From DATBLE01 sp036555585 (GTDB lineage: Bacteria > Actinomycetota > Thermoleophilia > Gaiellales > Gaiellaceae), in NCBI GenBank assembly GCA_036555585.1, contig DATBLE010000020.1:1-64000 (forward strand): a stretch of DNA of 64,000 nt, given 5' to 3'. Shown piece by piece: positions 16,841 to 25,546 of the stretch (position 1 is its first letter; the number at the start of each line of letters is the position of its first letter). Below the pieces are notes generated by a model. It had not been told where the DNA came from. It worked only from the letters and a program-made list of their open reading frames with translations, and searched no databases. The translations under genes were made by a program, and so were the position numbers.

Positions 16841-17749
16841 GTGGAGCGCACCGTGATCGGCGTCGACGTCGGCGGCACGAAGATCCTCGCCGGCCTCGTC
16901 GGCAGCGACGGCACGGTGGCCATGCACCGCGAGTACTCCACGCCGCTCGACTCGGAGGCGGGCCTGCTCGACTGTCTGGAGCAGGCGGTGCGCGAGCTGC
17001 TCGACGAGACCGTCGTCGCGGTCGGCTTCGGGCTTCCGTCCCGGATCGACCAGCGCACGGGCACGGCGATCGGCTCGGTGAACATCCCGCTCGTCGACGT
17101 GCCCTTCCGGAAGGTGATGCGCGAGCGGCTGGGGCTGCCGGTGGCGATCGACAACGACGGCAACGCGGCCACGATCGCCGAATGGCGCGCGGGAGCCGGT
17201 CGCGGCACGGCCGACCTGGTCATGCTCACGCTGGGGACGGGCGTGGGCGGCGGTCTGATCCTCGACGGCCGCCCGTACCGGGGATCGATCGGGGCCGGAG
17301 CCGAGCTCGGACACGTCGTGGTCGTCCACGACGGCCTTCCCTGCTCGTGCGGCGGCTTCGGGCACCTCGAGTCGTACGTGTCCGGAAAGGCCGCGGACGA
17401 GCTTGCCCGCGAGGCATTCGGCCCGGCCGCCGACGCGCACCGGCTCGTCCGGCTCGCGAACGAGGGCGACTCGACCGCGCTCGGCCTGCTCACCGAGATC
17501 GGCCGCAAGCTCGGCTCCGGCCTCGGCAGCCTCGTCAACGCCTTCGACCCGGAGCTGATCCTCGTGGGCGGCGGCTTCGCCGCGGCCGGCGATCTGCTGC
17601 TCGAGCCGGCACGCGAAGTCATGAGGCGCGAGGCGCTCGAGCCCATGCGCGACCGGATGCACGTCGTGCGCGCCGAGCTGGGGACGTCGGCCGGGATGAT
17701 CGGCGCCGCCTTCGTCGCGCTCGACGCCGCCGACACGTCGCCGTCCTGA
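16841..17749 (+). CDS. ROK-family sugar kinase (glucokinase-like)
   Basis: The 302-residue protein has the phosphate loop IGVDVGGTKILAGLV, the catalytic region VAIDNDGNAATIAEW, LGTGVGGGLILDG, and the ROK zinc signature region HDGLPCSCGGFGHLESYVSG, where His stands in place of the usual third Cys. It probably phosphorylates glucose or a related sugar with ATP. The GTG start follows a TAAGGT box by 11 nt. It overlaps rsmI by one base (TGATG). Divergent from the LCP gene. Confidence 0.88.
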   Translation: MERTVIGVDVGGTKILAGLVGSDGTVAMHREYSTPLDSEAGLLDCLEQAVRELLDETVVAVGFGLPSRIDQRTGTAIGSVNIPLVDVPFRKVMRERLGLPVAIDNDGNAATIAEWRAGAGRGTADLVMLTLGTGVGGGLILDGRPYRGSIGAGAELGHVVVVHDGLPCSCGGFGHLESYVSGKAADELAREAFGPAADAHRLVRLANEGDSTALGLLTEIGRKLGSGLGSLVNAFDPELILVGGGFAAAGDLLLEPAREVMRREALEPMRDRMHVVRAELGTSAGMIGAAFVALDAADTSPS

Positions 17750-18570
17750 TGCCGCTCGCGGTCTGCGCGACTCCGATCGGGAACCTCGAAGACGTCACGC
17801 TGCGCGTCCTCCGCGAGCTCGCCGAGTCCGAGCTCGTGCTCTGCGAGGACACCCGGCGGACGCGGGTCCTGCTCGATCGCCACGGTGTCTCCGCCCGGCT
17901 CGTCAGCTACCACGCGCACAACGAAGCGTCCCGGACCGCAGAGGTGCTGCCGAGGCTCCGGTCGGGCGCCAGGGTGGCGCTCGTCAGCGACGCAGGCCTG
18001 CCCGGGATCAGCGACCCGGGCACACGGCTGATCGCCGCCGCGCTGGAGGCCGGGGTTCCGGTCACGGTCCTGCCTGGAGCATCCGCCGTGGAGACCGCGC
18101 TCGTGGCGAGCGGCTTCGCGTCGGAGCGCTACCAGTTCGTCGGCTACCTGCCCCGCAGCGCCTCGGCCCTCGGCGCCCTGTGGGAGGAGCTCCGGGACTG
18201 GCGTTGGCCCGTCGTCGCGTTCGAGTCGCCGCGGCGCCTGTCGCGGGCGCTGGCATCGCTCGCAGAAGCGCTCCCGGAACGTCGGGTCGCCGTCTGCCGT
18301 GAGCTGACGAAGCAGTTCGAGGAGGTCGTGCGCGGGCCGGCTGCCGTTGTCGCCGCCCGGTTTCCGGAGCCGCCGAAGGGCGAGATCACGCTCGTGGTCG
18401 CGCCGGCCGAGGCTCACGGCGCCCGGGAGGTCGGACGGGAGCTGGAGCAGCAGGCGCTCGCTGCGGTGGGCGAGCTCGTCTCGACGGGAATCGCACGCCG
18501 TCAGGCGGCCGACCTCGTCGCCCGCCTGACCGGACTGAGCCGAAACGCGCTCTACCGGCGCTCTTTGTGA
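17749..18570 (+). CDS. rsmI: 16S rRNA 2'-O-methyltransferase RsmI
   Basis: Methylates the 2'-OH of C1402 in the decoding centre of 16S rRNA. The 273-residue protein begins MPLAVCATPIGNLEDVTLR and has CEDTRRTRVLL, SYHAHNE, LVSDAGLPGISDPG, VLPGASAVETALV and GYLPRSASA, the tetrapyrrole-methylase-fold motifs of RsmI. The ATG overlaps the ROK stop codon. An open frame extends far upstream but is antisense-like and overlaps the ROK gene. Sits with rsmA nearby, the other 16S methyltransferase of this block. Confidence 0.95.
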   Translation: MPLAVCATPIGNLEDVTLRVLRELAESELVLCEDTRRTRVLLDRHGVSARLVSYHAHNEASRTAEVLPRLRSGARVALVSDAGLPGISDPGTRLIAAALEAGVPVTVLPGASAVETALVASGFASERYQFVGYLPRSASALGALWEELRDWRWPVVAFESPRRLSRALASLAEALPERRVAVCRELTKQFEEVVRGPAAVVAARFPEPPKGEITLVVAPAEAHGAREVGRELEQQALAAVGELVSTGIARRQAADLVARLTGLSRNALYRRSL

Positions 18571-18587
18571 CGAAACTGTAACCAGAT

Positions 18588-18624
18588 TTGACAACGGAGG
18601 CGGCTGCTCTCTAGCATCGTCTCC
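18588..18624 (+). promoter_or_regulatory. Sigma-70-type promoter of the M23 peptidase gene
   Basis: A consensus TTGACA (18588-18593) and TAGCAT (18612-18617) are separated by 18 bp, with 7 nt from the -10 box to the ATG at 18625. This is the clearest full promoter in the window and also predicts a leaderless or nearly leaderless transcript. Confidence 0.75.
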
Positions 18625-20175
18625 ATGTTGTCACCGCTGCGAACGACAGTCGTCATGGCCCTCGTCCTGCTCGTGTTCGCGCCCGCGGCCCGGGCCTGGA
18701 CGTGGCCGTCCACCGGAGCGGTCCTGGAAGGCTTTCGCTACGGCGCCGATCCCTATGCCGCGGGACAGCACCGCGGGATCGACGTCGGCGGAGACGGCGG
18801 CGGCCCGGTGGCCGCCGTGCGCGGAGGGGTGGTCTCCTTTGCCGGAGCGCTGCCGACGAACGGGCTCACCGTCACGATCGAGACGGTCGACGGCTACTCG
18901 GTCACCCTCGTCCACCTCGGCTCGATCGCCGTCGCCCGCGGCGCGCACGTGGTCGAGGGGCAGCCTGTCGGCTCGATCGGGCCGTCCGGAACGGCCGAGG
19001 AGGGCGTGCCCTACGTCCATCTCGGCATCCGCAGAACCGCCGATCCGAACGGCTATCTCGATCCGCTCTCGTTCTTGCCTGCGCGCGTGGTCGAGTCCCC
19101 GGCCCAGGCTTCGCCCACACCGCCGGCGCCGGCAGTGGCGCCGCAGCAGCGGACGACGACTGCGCCGGCTCCTTCCGCCCCTTCGACGACCGCTCCGGAG
19201 CCGCCCGCGCCGACGGCAGCCGCACCCGTTCCGCCTCCGGCCGCGGTCGCCGAGCCGACGCCGTCCCAGCCCGTCCCTGCAGCCGCGCCCGCGCCCGACG
19301 CGCCGGCGGCTCCCGCGGAGGCGGAGGCTGCTCCTGCCGACCAGCCGGCGCAGGCTGGACCGGCCGTGGCAGCGCCGTCCGGCCTGACGCTCCAGGCCAC
19401 CCGTGCTTCACGCGTCCGTGCAGTCGCGCCGGCGAGAGGTCTCCAGACCGTGTCGATCCGCCAACTGCCCGCTCTCACGCAGCGCACGCCGGCGGCCGGC
19501 TCTCCGACGCGCGTCGCCGCCCATGTTGCTCGCGCCGTCCGCCGCCAACCTCGGCAGAAAACGGACCCGCCCGCTGCCTCCTCGCCGCTGAGCGACGTCG
19601 CGCCCGCTGCGGCCGACGTGCACCGCCCGCCGGTGGCCGCAGTGTCCCACCACGAGGTGCTCTGGCCGGCGGCGGACCCGCGCTCGGCGGATCGCCGTGT
19701 CGAGGTCCGCACGACGGCGCGAAAGGGCAGGGATCGGGCGCCGGGCAGCCCTGCGGCCATTCTCTGGCTCGCCGGCACGGTGCTCGCTGTGCTCGGCGTG
19801 GCCGCCTCGATCGTCGTCATCCGCCGGCGTCCGCCGGCTGGACCTGCCTCGAAGGTCGAGCGCGAGACGGCGCCTATCATCTCCGGGGATGCGCTTCTAC
19901 CTGACCACACCGATCTACTACGTGAACTCGACCCCGCATCTCGGGCACGCGTACACGACCATCGCCGCCGACATCGTCGTCCGGCATCACCGGCAGCGCG
20001 GCGACGAGACCTACTTCCTGACGGGAGTGGACGAGCACGCGGACAAGGTGGCACGTGTCGCGGCGGAGCAGGGACTCACGCCGAGCGAGTACGTCGACCA
20101 GATCGGCGTCGCCTGGCAGGAGCTGCCCCGGCGGGTCGACGCCAGCAACGACTTCTACATCCGGACGAGCGATGA
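18625..20175 (+). CDS. M23-family peptidase-like protein with long Pro/Ala linker and TM anchor
   Basis: The 516-residue product has a signal peptide (1-24), a LytM-like domain (about 30-155) with HRGIDVGGD carrying His and Asp zinc ligands, TLVHLGSI, and YVHLGIR where the usual HxH is reduced to YxH, so the zinc ligands may remain but the catalytic His is missing. A disordered Pro/Ala/Thr linker (about 160-370) leads to a TM helix near 375-400 (ILWLAGTVLAVLGVAASIVV). The last 95 codons overlap metG in another frame and are Arg/Gly-rich and low in complexity. The peptidase may therefore end functionally near residue 415. Confidence 0.8.
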   Translation: MLSPLRTTVVMALVLLVFAPAARAWTWPSTGAVLEGFRYGADPYAAGQHRGIDVGGDGGGPVAAVRGGVVSFAGALPTNGLTVTIETVDGYSVTLVHLGSIAVARGAHVVEGQPVGSIGPSGTAEEGVPYVHLGIRRTADPNGYLDPLSFLPARVVESPAQASPTPPAPAVAPQQRTTTAPAPSAPSTTAPEPPAPTAAAPVPPPAAVAEPTPSQPVPAAAPAPDAPAAPAEAEAAPADQPAQAGPAVAAPSGLTLQATRASRVRAVAPARGLQTVSIRQLPALTQRTPAAGSPTRVAAHVARAVRRQPRQKTDPPAASSPLSDVAPAAADVHRPPVAAVSHHEVLWPAADPRSADRRVEVRTTARKGRDRAPGSPAAILWLAGTVLAVLGVAASIVVIRRRPPAGPASKVERETAPIISGDALLPDHTDLLRELDPASRARVHDHRRRHRRPASPAARRRDLLPDGSGRARGQGGTCRGGAGTHAERVRRPDRRRLAGAAPAGRRQQRLLHPDER

Positions 20176-21397
20176 GGGGCACAAGGCCTTCGTCCAGGAG
20201 TTCCTCCAGAAGATCAAGGACAACGGCCGGGACGACATCTACCAGGACGTCTACGCCGGCCTCTACTGCTTCGGCTGCGAGGCGTTCAAGACCGAGGAGG
20301 AGCTCGTCGACGGGAAGTGCCCGGATCACGGCACGACGGCCGAGTGGATCGAGGAGCAGAACTGGTTCTTCCGGCTTTCCGCGTACCAGGATCGGCTGGT
20401 CGCGCTCTACGACGAGCGGCCCGACTTCGTGCTTCCCCAGTTCCGCTACAACGAGGCGCGCAGCTTCATCGAAGGCGGTCTGCGCGACTTCTCGATCAGT
20501 CGCGCCACCCAGACCTGGGGCGTGCCGATCCCCTGGCAGCCGGACCAGGTCGCCTACGTCTGGGCCGACGCTCTCGTCAACTACCTGAGCGCCCTCGACT
20601 ACGCACCGGGCGAGAACCTCGAGCGGTTCTGGCCCGCCGTCCACTTCCTCGCCAAGGACATCCTGCGTTTCCACTGCGTCTACTGGCCGGCGATGCTGCT
20701 CGCGGCAGGGTACGAGCCTCCGCGGCAGCTCTTCGTCCACGGCTATCTGAGCGTGAACCAGCAGAAGATGTCGAAGTCGGTGGGCAACGTGATCCCGCTG
20801 GACGTGATCGACGAGTACGGCGTCGACGCGGTGCGGTTCTGGTGCGCGCGCCAGGTGTCGTTCGGGCAGGACGGCAACGTCGTCCTGGACAGCTTCCGCG
20901 AGCGCTACGAGAACGAGCTCGCGAACGACCTGGGCAACCTGGTGTCGCGAACGACGGCCATGATCGCCCGGTACCGCGGGGGCCGGCTGGCGAAGACGCC
21001 CGGCCCCGGCGCGTTCGATGCCGCCGCGCTGCGGGAGACGATCGTCGAGCAATTCGACCGTTACGACATCACCGGCGCGCTCGACTCGATCTGGCAGGCG
21101 GTCCGGTCGCTGAACCAGCACGTCGAGTCGACCGCGCCGTGGAACCTCGCCAAGGACCAGTCCAGGGCCGGCGAGCTCGACGCGGTCCTCTACGACCTCG
21201 CCGACGGGATCGTCGCGGTTGCGGTCGCGCTGTCCCCGTACCTTCCTGAGACTGCGCCGAGGATGCTCGAGGCGCTGCGTCAGCCCGGTGGCCTGTCGCT
21301 CGAGCGGGTCGCCGCCGGCGTCGCCGAGGGGGTCGAGGGGATCGAGGCCGCGCTGCCGCTCTTCCCGCGGGTCGACGCGCAGGCGCCCGCTGCGTGA
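19889..21397 (+). CDS. metG: Methionyl-tRNA synthetase
   Basis: Class I aminoacyl-tRNA synthetase of 502 residues. It has the HIGH-type motif STPHLGHAYTT near residue 20, a zinc knuckle (YCFGCEAF ... GKCPDHGTT), DALVNYLSALDY and the KMSKS loop QQKMSKSVGNVI near 292. The anticodon-binding helical domain follows; no C-terminal EMAP/Trbp111 domain. ATG 19889 begins MRFYLTTPIYYVNS, the canonical N-terminus; a TATCAT box ends 8 nt upstream, inside the M23 gene, which overlaps metG for 287 nt. Confidence 0.96.
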   Translation: MRFYLTTPIYYVNSTPHLGHAYTTIAADIVVRHHRQRGDETYFLTGVDEHADKVARVAAEQGLTPSEYVDQIGVAWQELPRRVDASNDFYIRTSDEGHKAFVQEFLQKIKDNGRDDIYQDVYAGLYCFGCEAFKTEEELVDGKCPDHGTTAEWIEEQNWFFRLSAYQDRLVALYDERPDFVLPQFRYNEARSFIEGGLRDFSISRATQTWGVPIPWQPDQVAYVWADALVNYLSALDYAPGENLERFWPAVHFLAKDILRFHCVYWPAMLLAAGYEPPRQLFVHGYLSVNQQKMSKSVGNVIPLDVIDEYGVDAVRFWCARQVSFGQDGNVVLDSFRERYENELANDLGNLVSRTTAMIARYRGGRLAKTPGPGAFDAAALRETIVEQFDRYDITGALDSIWQAVRSLNQHVESTAPWNLAKDQSRAGELDAVLYDLADGIVAVAVALSPYLPETAPRMLEALRQPGGLSLERVAAGVAEGVEGIEAALPLFPRVDAQAPAA

Positions 21398-22140
21398 TCG
21401 ACACGCACGCGCACCTCGACGCGCTCGACGATCCCTCCGCAGCAGTCTCCCGAGCCCGGGATGCCGGCGTCAGCCGGATCCTCACAGTGGGCACGACCGT
21501 CGAGAGCTGCCGCATCGCCCTGGGCCTGGCCGAACGGCACGAGGGCGTCTTCGCGATCCTCGGGCTCCACCCGCACGAAGCCGGCTCGGTCGACGGAGAC
21601 GACGTCCGCGAAGTGCGAGAGCTCCTTGCCCATCCGCGGGCGGTGGCGGTCGGCGAGACAGGCCTCGACTACTTCCGGGACTACGCACCGCGTGACGACC
21701 AGCGGCGGCTGTTCGAGCAGCTGCTCGCCGTCGCCGCAGACGCCGGGAAGCCGGTGGTCGTCCACACGCGCGCGGCCGACGCGGACACGCTCGCCGGGCT
21801 TGCCGGGTTCGCCGGCACGGTCGTCCTCCACTGCTTCTCGTCGTCGGCGCTGCTGCCGCCCGCGCTGGAACGGAGGTACTACGTGTCGTTTGCCGGGAAT
21901 GCGACGTATCCGAAGGCCGCCGACCTGCGTATCGCAGCCGCGCGGGTCCCGGCCGACCGGATCCTGGCCGAGACCGATGCTCCGTACCTCGCGCCGCAGC
22001 CGGTCCGCGGGCGCCCGAACGAGCCGGCCCACGTCGTGCACACGCTCGCCGCGCTGGCCGAGGCGCGTAGGGAAGACGCGGCAGCGCTCGAGGCGACGAT
22101 CGACGCGAACGCCGCGGTCGCCTTCGGACTGCCGCCGTGA
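21394..22140 (+). CDS. TatD-family metal-dependent hydrolase
   Basis: The 248-residue TIM-barrel hydrolase carries the family motifs IDTHAHLDALDD, ILGLHPHEAG, AVGETGLDYFRDYAP, VVVHTRAADADT, VLHCFSSS and LAETDAPYLAPQP. TatD proteins are 3'-5' DNases or related nucleases in DNA repair and RNA quality control. Its GTG start overlaps the metG stop (GTGA) and its own stop overlaps the rsmA start. The order metG-tatD-rsmA-ispE is conserved across many bacteria. Confidence 0.93.
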   Translation: MIDTHAHLDALDDPSAAVSRARDAGVSRILTVGTTVESCRIALGLAERHEGVFAILGLHPHEAGSVDGDDVREVRELLAHPRAVAVGETGLDYFRDYAPRDDQRRLFEQLLAVAADAGKPVVVHTRAADADTLAGLAGFAGTVVLHCFSSSALLPPALERRYYVSFAGNATYPKAADLRIAAARVPADRILAETDAPYLAPQPVRGRPNEPAHVVHTLAALAEARREDAAALEATIDANAAVAFGLPP

Positions 22141-22889
22141 GGAAGGAGCTCGGCCAGCACTTCCTGGTCGACGAGAACATCCTCCAGGTCATCCGCCGCC
22201 TCGCCGCGCTCGAGCCGACCGACGTGGTGCTCGAGATCGGCCCCGGCCTCGGCATCTTGACCCGCTACCTCGCCGCCCGGGTGGCGCTCGTCCACGCCGT
22301 GGAGATCGACCGGGACCTGGCCGAGCGACTGCCGGCGCTGCCCAACGTCCGCGTCGAGGTCGGCGACGCGCTCCGGCTCGACCTGGCGCGCCTCGACCCG
22401 GCGCCGGACAAGCTGGTCTCGAACCTGCCCTACAACGTGGCGACGCCGATCGTCGTCGAGAGCCTCGACGGTCTGCCGTCCGTCCGGTCGTGGTGCGTGA
22501 TGGTGCAGAGGGAGGTGGCCGACCGCTTCTTCGCGGCCCCCGGGACCAGGGCCTACGGCGCCGTCTCGGTCCTCGTGCAGCTTGCGGCCGAACGGACGGG
22601 ATTCCACCCGGTGTCCCGGACGGTGTTCCGGCCGCAGCCGAACGTCGACTCGGCCCTCGTCGCTTTTCGGCGCCGTGAGCTCCCGGACGACTTCGACGTG
22701 GTGAAACGGGTTGTCGAGGCCGCGTTCGCGCATCGGAGGAAGACGCTTCCCAACTCGATGGAGCTCGCAGGCGCCGCCTCGCGTGACCGGGTGCAGGGGG
22801 CGTTGGCCGGTCTTGGCCTACCTCCGAACGTCCGCGCCGAGGCGCTCGAGCCGGCCGAGCTCGTCGCCCTCGCGCGCGCGCTGAGCTGA
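22137..22889 (+). CDS. rsmA: 16S rRNA adenine dimethyltransferase RsmA (KsgA)
   Basis: Dimethylates A1518 and A1519 in helix 45 of 16S rRNA late in small-subunit assembly. The 250-residue protein has GQHFLVDENILQVI, the SAM motif LEIGPGLGILTRYL, HAVEIDRDLAERL, VEVGDALRLDL and the catalytic KLVSNLPYNVATPIV. The C-terminal helical domain has AFAHRRKTLPNSM. GTG start overlapping the tatD stop. Confidence 0.95.
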   Translation: MRKELGQHFLVDENILQVIRRLAALEPTDVVLEIGPGLGILTRYLAARVALVHAVEIDRDLAERLPALPNVRVEVGDALRLDLARLDPAPDKLVSNLPYNVATPIVVESLDGLPSVRSWCVMVQREVADRFFAAPGTRAYGAVSVLVQLAAERTGFHPVSRTVFRPQPNVDSALVAFRRRELPDDFDVVKRVVEAAFAHRRKTLPNSMELAGAASRDRVQGALAGLGLPPNVRAEALEPAELVALARALS

Positions 22890-22897
22890 GCGAAAGA

Positions 22898-23710
22898 ATG
22901 GCCTTACAAATGAGCGAGCGGGTCGCCCACGCGAAGATCAACCTTGCCCTCGTGGTCGGTCCGGTTCGCCCGGACGGAAGGCACGAGATCACGACCGTGC
23001 TCCAGCGCATCGCCCTGGCCGACCGGATCCGGCTCGAGCCGGCCGATCGGCTCACCGTCGAGGGATTCGATGGAGACACACTGGTCGGCGACGCGCTCGA
23101 GCTGATCGCCGACGAGGCGGGCGTGGCACCGGCCTGGCGCGCCACGATCGACAAGCAGATCCCGGTCGCCGCCGGTCTCGGCGGTGGAAGCTCGGACGCC
23201 GCCGCCGCCCTGGCGCTCGCGAACGCGACGCTCGACCGTCCGCTCGGGCGGCCGCGGCTCCAAGAGCTCGCCGCCGGGCTGGGCGCCGACGTCCCGTTCT
23301 TCCTGGCCGAGGGCCCGCAGCTCGGCGCGGGGGACGGAACCACCTTGACAGCCGTCGAGCTGCCGCAGTCGTTCGTCGTTCTGCTGCTCCTGCCGGAGGG
23401 CGAGACCAAGGCCTCGACCGCGTCCGTGTACGCCGCCTTCGATGCCCGCGGGGGTTCCGTCGGCTACGAGGAGCGGCGTGCACGGCTTCGCTCGGCTCTC
23501 GGCACCGGCGATCTCGCCGGTCTGCCGCCCAACGACCTCGCCAGCTCGCCGCAGGCCGACGAGCTGCGCCGCCTCGGCGCGTTTCGGGCGGACGTCAGCG
23601 GCGCGGGACCGGCCGTCTACGGTCTCTTCGCCGATGCCGGTGCGGCCGCGGCCGCCGCCCGCCGGATCGAGTGCCGTGGCCGAGTCTGGGTCGGACCGCC
23701 AGCGTGGTAG
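22898..23710 (+). CDS. ispE: 4-diphosphocytidyl-2-C-methyl-D-erythritol kinase
   Basis: GHMP kinase of the MEP (non-mevalonate) isoprenoid pathway, phosphorylating CDP-ME. The 270-residue protein has the substrate motif AHAKINLALVVG, ATP-loop IPVAAGLGGGSSDAAAAL near residue 87 and GADVPFFL. The ATG at 22898 (MALQM) or the second ATG at 22910 (MSERVAHAKIN) could be the start; the latter fits family length better. It sits in the metG-tatD-rsmA-ispE-glmU order. Confidence 0.95.
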   Translation: MALQMSERVAHAKINLALVVGPVRPDGRHEITTVLQRIALADRIRLEPADRLTVEGFDGDTLVGDALELIADEAGVAPAWRATIDKQIPVAAGLGGGSSDAAAALALANATLDRPLGRPRLQELAAGLGADVPFFLAEGPQLGAGDGTTLTAVELPQSFVVLLLLPEGETKASTASVYAAFDARGGSVGYEERRARLRSALGTGDLAGLPPNDLASSPQADELRRLGAFRADVSGAGPAVYGLFADAGAAAAAARRIECRGRVWVGPPAW

Positions 23711-23719
23711 GTTGCCCGC
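23708..23719 (+). promoter_or_regulatory. -10 box TAGGTT of a putative leaderless promoter
   Basis: TAGGTT at 23708-23713, overlapping the ispE stop codon, ends exactly 6 nt before GTG 23720. Confidence 0.55.
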
Positions 23720-24100
23720 GTGAGTGAGACTCACGCCGAGCCACGGTCCGAGCGCGGTCGGTGGTTCTACTCCCGCAGGCTGAAGATCGCGCTCGGCATC
23801 GCCGTTCTCGAGGGGATCTTCGTCGCCTTCGCGAACGACTTCTCCCAGTGGACCGTGATCGCGATCTCGATTCCGGTCATCGCCTTCTACATCTTCGCGG
23901 GCCGCAACCTGAACTCCGACACCGGCCGCCAGCTCGCCTGGATCGCGGCTGCCTCGCAGGCGTTCACCGTGATCCTCTGCGTGGTCGCCAAGCTGATCGG
24001 CAAGACCTCGCTGATCGTCGTCGGCATCTTCGCGGCGATCGCGGTCGTCCTCCTCGTGGGCGAGAAGCCCAAGCCCGGCAAGCCCGCGGACAAGAGCTGA
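23720..24100 (+). CDS. Four-helix membrane protein, unknown
   Basis: The 126-residue protein has a polar N-terminus of about 20 residues, then about four TM segments (LKIALGIAVLEGIFVAF, VIAISIPVIAFYIFAG, LAWIAAASQAFTVILCV, SLIVVGIFAAIAVVLLV) and a Lys/Pro-rich tail. No family recognised. It sits between ispE and tRNA-Gln and has its own likely leaderless promoter. Confidence 0.7.
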   Translation: MSETHAEPRSERGRWFYSRRLKIALGIAVLEGIFVAFANDFSQWTVIAISIPVIAFYIFAGRNLNSDTGRQLAWIAAASQAFTVILCVVAKLIGKTSLIVVGIFAAIAVVLLVGEKPKPGKPADKS

Positions 24101-24117
24101 GGCACAATCACCGTCGG

Positions 24118-24191
24118 TGGGGCGTAGCCAAGTGGTAAGGCAGCGGGTTTTGGTCCCGCGATCCCAGGTTCGAATCCTGGCGCCCCAGCCA
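24118..24191 (+). tRNA. tRNA-Gln (anticodon UUG)
   Basis: Cloverleaf visible: acceptor TGGGGCG/CGCCCCA, D arm with AGTGGTAAGGC, anticodon stem GCGGG/CCCGC with loop TTTTGGT (anticodon TTG, reading CAA), and T arm CCAGG-TTCGAATC-CCTGG type. The discriminator is G24188 and CCA is encoded at 24189-24191. glmU begins 8 nt after it, so the tRNA and glmU are likely on one transcript that is then processed. Confidence 0.95.
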
Positions 24192-24199
24192 TCGCTTCC

Positions 24200-25546
24200 G
24201 TGACCTCTCGCCCCGATCTCGCAGCCGTCGTCATGGCCGGCGGCCTCGGTACCCGGATGCGCTCGGCGCTGCCGAAGCACCTGCACCCGTTGCTCGGCAA
24301 GCGGGTGGTCGACTGGGTGATCGAGTCCGCCGAGCAGGCCGGCGCCGGCCGGATCGTGGTCGTCGCCTCGCCCGACACCAGTTCGGTCTACGAGGGCGTG
24401 GCGGTCGCCGTCCAGGAGCAGCCGCTCGGCACCGGCGACGCGGTCGCGTCGGCGCGAAGCTCGCTCGACGGCTTCGACGGCCGCGTGCTCGTGCTCGACG
24501 CCGCGGCGCCGCTCCTCACCGCCGAGCACCTGTCTGCCCTGGTGCACGAGCACGAGCGGCAGGACGCAGCCGTCACGATCCTCACGCTCGAGCCCGACCG
24601 GCCGCTTCCCTACGGCCGGATCGTCCGCGACGGCGAAGGGTGGGTCCAGGCGATCGTCGAGGAGAAGGACGCCAGCGAGCGGCAGCTGGCGATCCGCGAG
24701 CTGAACTCGTCGATCTACGTGTTCGAGGCGGCGCCGCTGTGGGAATCGTTGGAGAAGCTCGACCCCGGGAACGCCCAGGGCGAGCTCTACCTCACGGACA
24801 CGATCGCCCACATCGTGGCGGGAGGCGGGCGCGCAGCGGCCTGGGTCTGCCCCGACCCGCTCTCCGCGCTCGGGATCAACACGAGAGCAGAGCTGGCGGT
24901 GGCCGGCGCGGTGCTCCGCGACCGGATCAACGAGGCGCACATGCTCGCCGGAGTGACGATCGTCGATCCGCCGAGCGCCTGGATCGACGCCGGCGTCGAG
25001 CTCGCGGCCGACGTCGTCGTGCACCCGTTCACCGTCCTCCGCGGCGCCAGCAAGGCGGCTGCCGGAGCCGAGATCGGCCCCCACGCGGTCGCCGTCGACG
25101 CCACGATCGGCGAGGGTGCGCTGGTGGGGCCGTTCTGTTACCTTCGCCCCGGAACCGTTCTCGAGGCGGGAGCGAAAGCGGGGACATTCGTGGAGATCAA
25201 GAAGTCGCGCATCGGCGCCCGGACCAAGGTGCCCCACCTCTCCTACATCGGCGACGCGGACATCGGTGAGGACACGAACATCGCCGCAGGGAACGTCACG
25301 GCCAACTTCTCCCACGATCCGGGCCGGCCGAAAGGGAAGACGACGATCGGGGGGAACGTCAGGACCGGCGTGGACAATACGTTCGTAGCTCCGGTCGAGG
25401 TCGGGGACGACGCGTGGATCTGGTCGGGAACGGTCGTGACGGACGACGTCCCGCCCGGATCGCTCGCCGGGTTCCCGCCGCGGCAGGTAACGAAGGAAGG
25501 ATGGGTTCACGAGCGTGGAAAGCGCGGAGAACGTGGCGACGACTGA
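24200..25546 (+). CDS. glmU: GlmU-type bifunctional UDP-GlcNAc pyrophosphorylase/acetyltransferase, altered site
   Basis: GlmU acetylates GlcN-1-P and transfers UMP to it, giving UDP-GlcNAc for peptidoglycan. The 448-residue protein has the nucleotidyltransferase motif VMAGGLGTRM with LPKHLHPLLG (N-domain to about 230) and a left-handed beta-helix C-domain with LRPGTVL, EIKKSRIG, the catalytic His in VPHLSYIGDADIG and GGNVRTGVDNTFVAPV. Odd points: where GlmU has L-Y-G-D-V-P-L this protein reads LVLDAAAPLL, so the Mg-binding Asp (105 in E. coli) is Ala102; and N-Y-D-G in the acetyltransferase is replaced by NFSHDPG. Despite this it is the only glmU here and its context is standard. Confidence 0.85.
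   Translation: MTSRPDLAAVVMAGGLGTRMRSALPKHLHPLLGKRVVDWVIESAEQAGAGRIVVVASPDTSSVYEGVAVAVQEQPLGTGDAVASARSSLDGFDGRVLVLDAAAPLLTAEHLSALVHEHERQDAAVTILTLEPDRPLPYGRIVRDGEGWVQAIVEEKDASERQLAIRELNSSIYVFEAAPLWESLEKLDPGNAQGELYLTDTIAHIVAGGGRAAAWVCPDPLSALGINTRAELAVAGAVLRDRINEAHMLAGVTIVDPPSAWIDAGVELAADVVVHPFTVLRGASKAAAGAEIGPHAVAVDATIGEGALVGPFCYLRPGTVLEAGAKAGTFVEIKKSRIGARTKVPHLSYIGDADIGEDTNIAAGNVTANFSHDPGRPKGKTTIGGNVRTGVDNTFVAPVEVGDDAWIWSGTVVTDDVPPGSLAGFPPRQVTKEGWVHERGKRGERGDD

Noticed and set aside
24118..24191. tRNA-Gln as an integration site
   Set aside because: No integrase gene or duplicated tRNA 3' end is near; it is embedded in the conserved ispE-glmU block.
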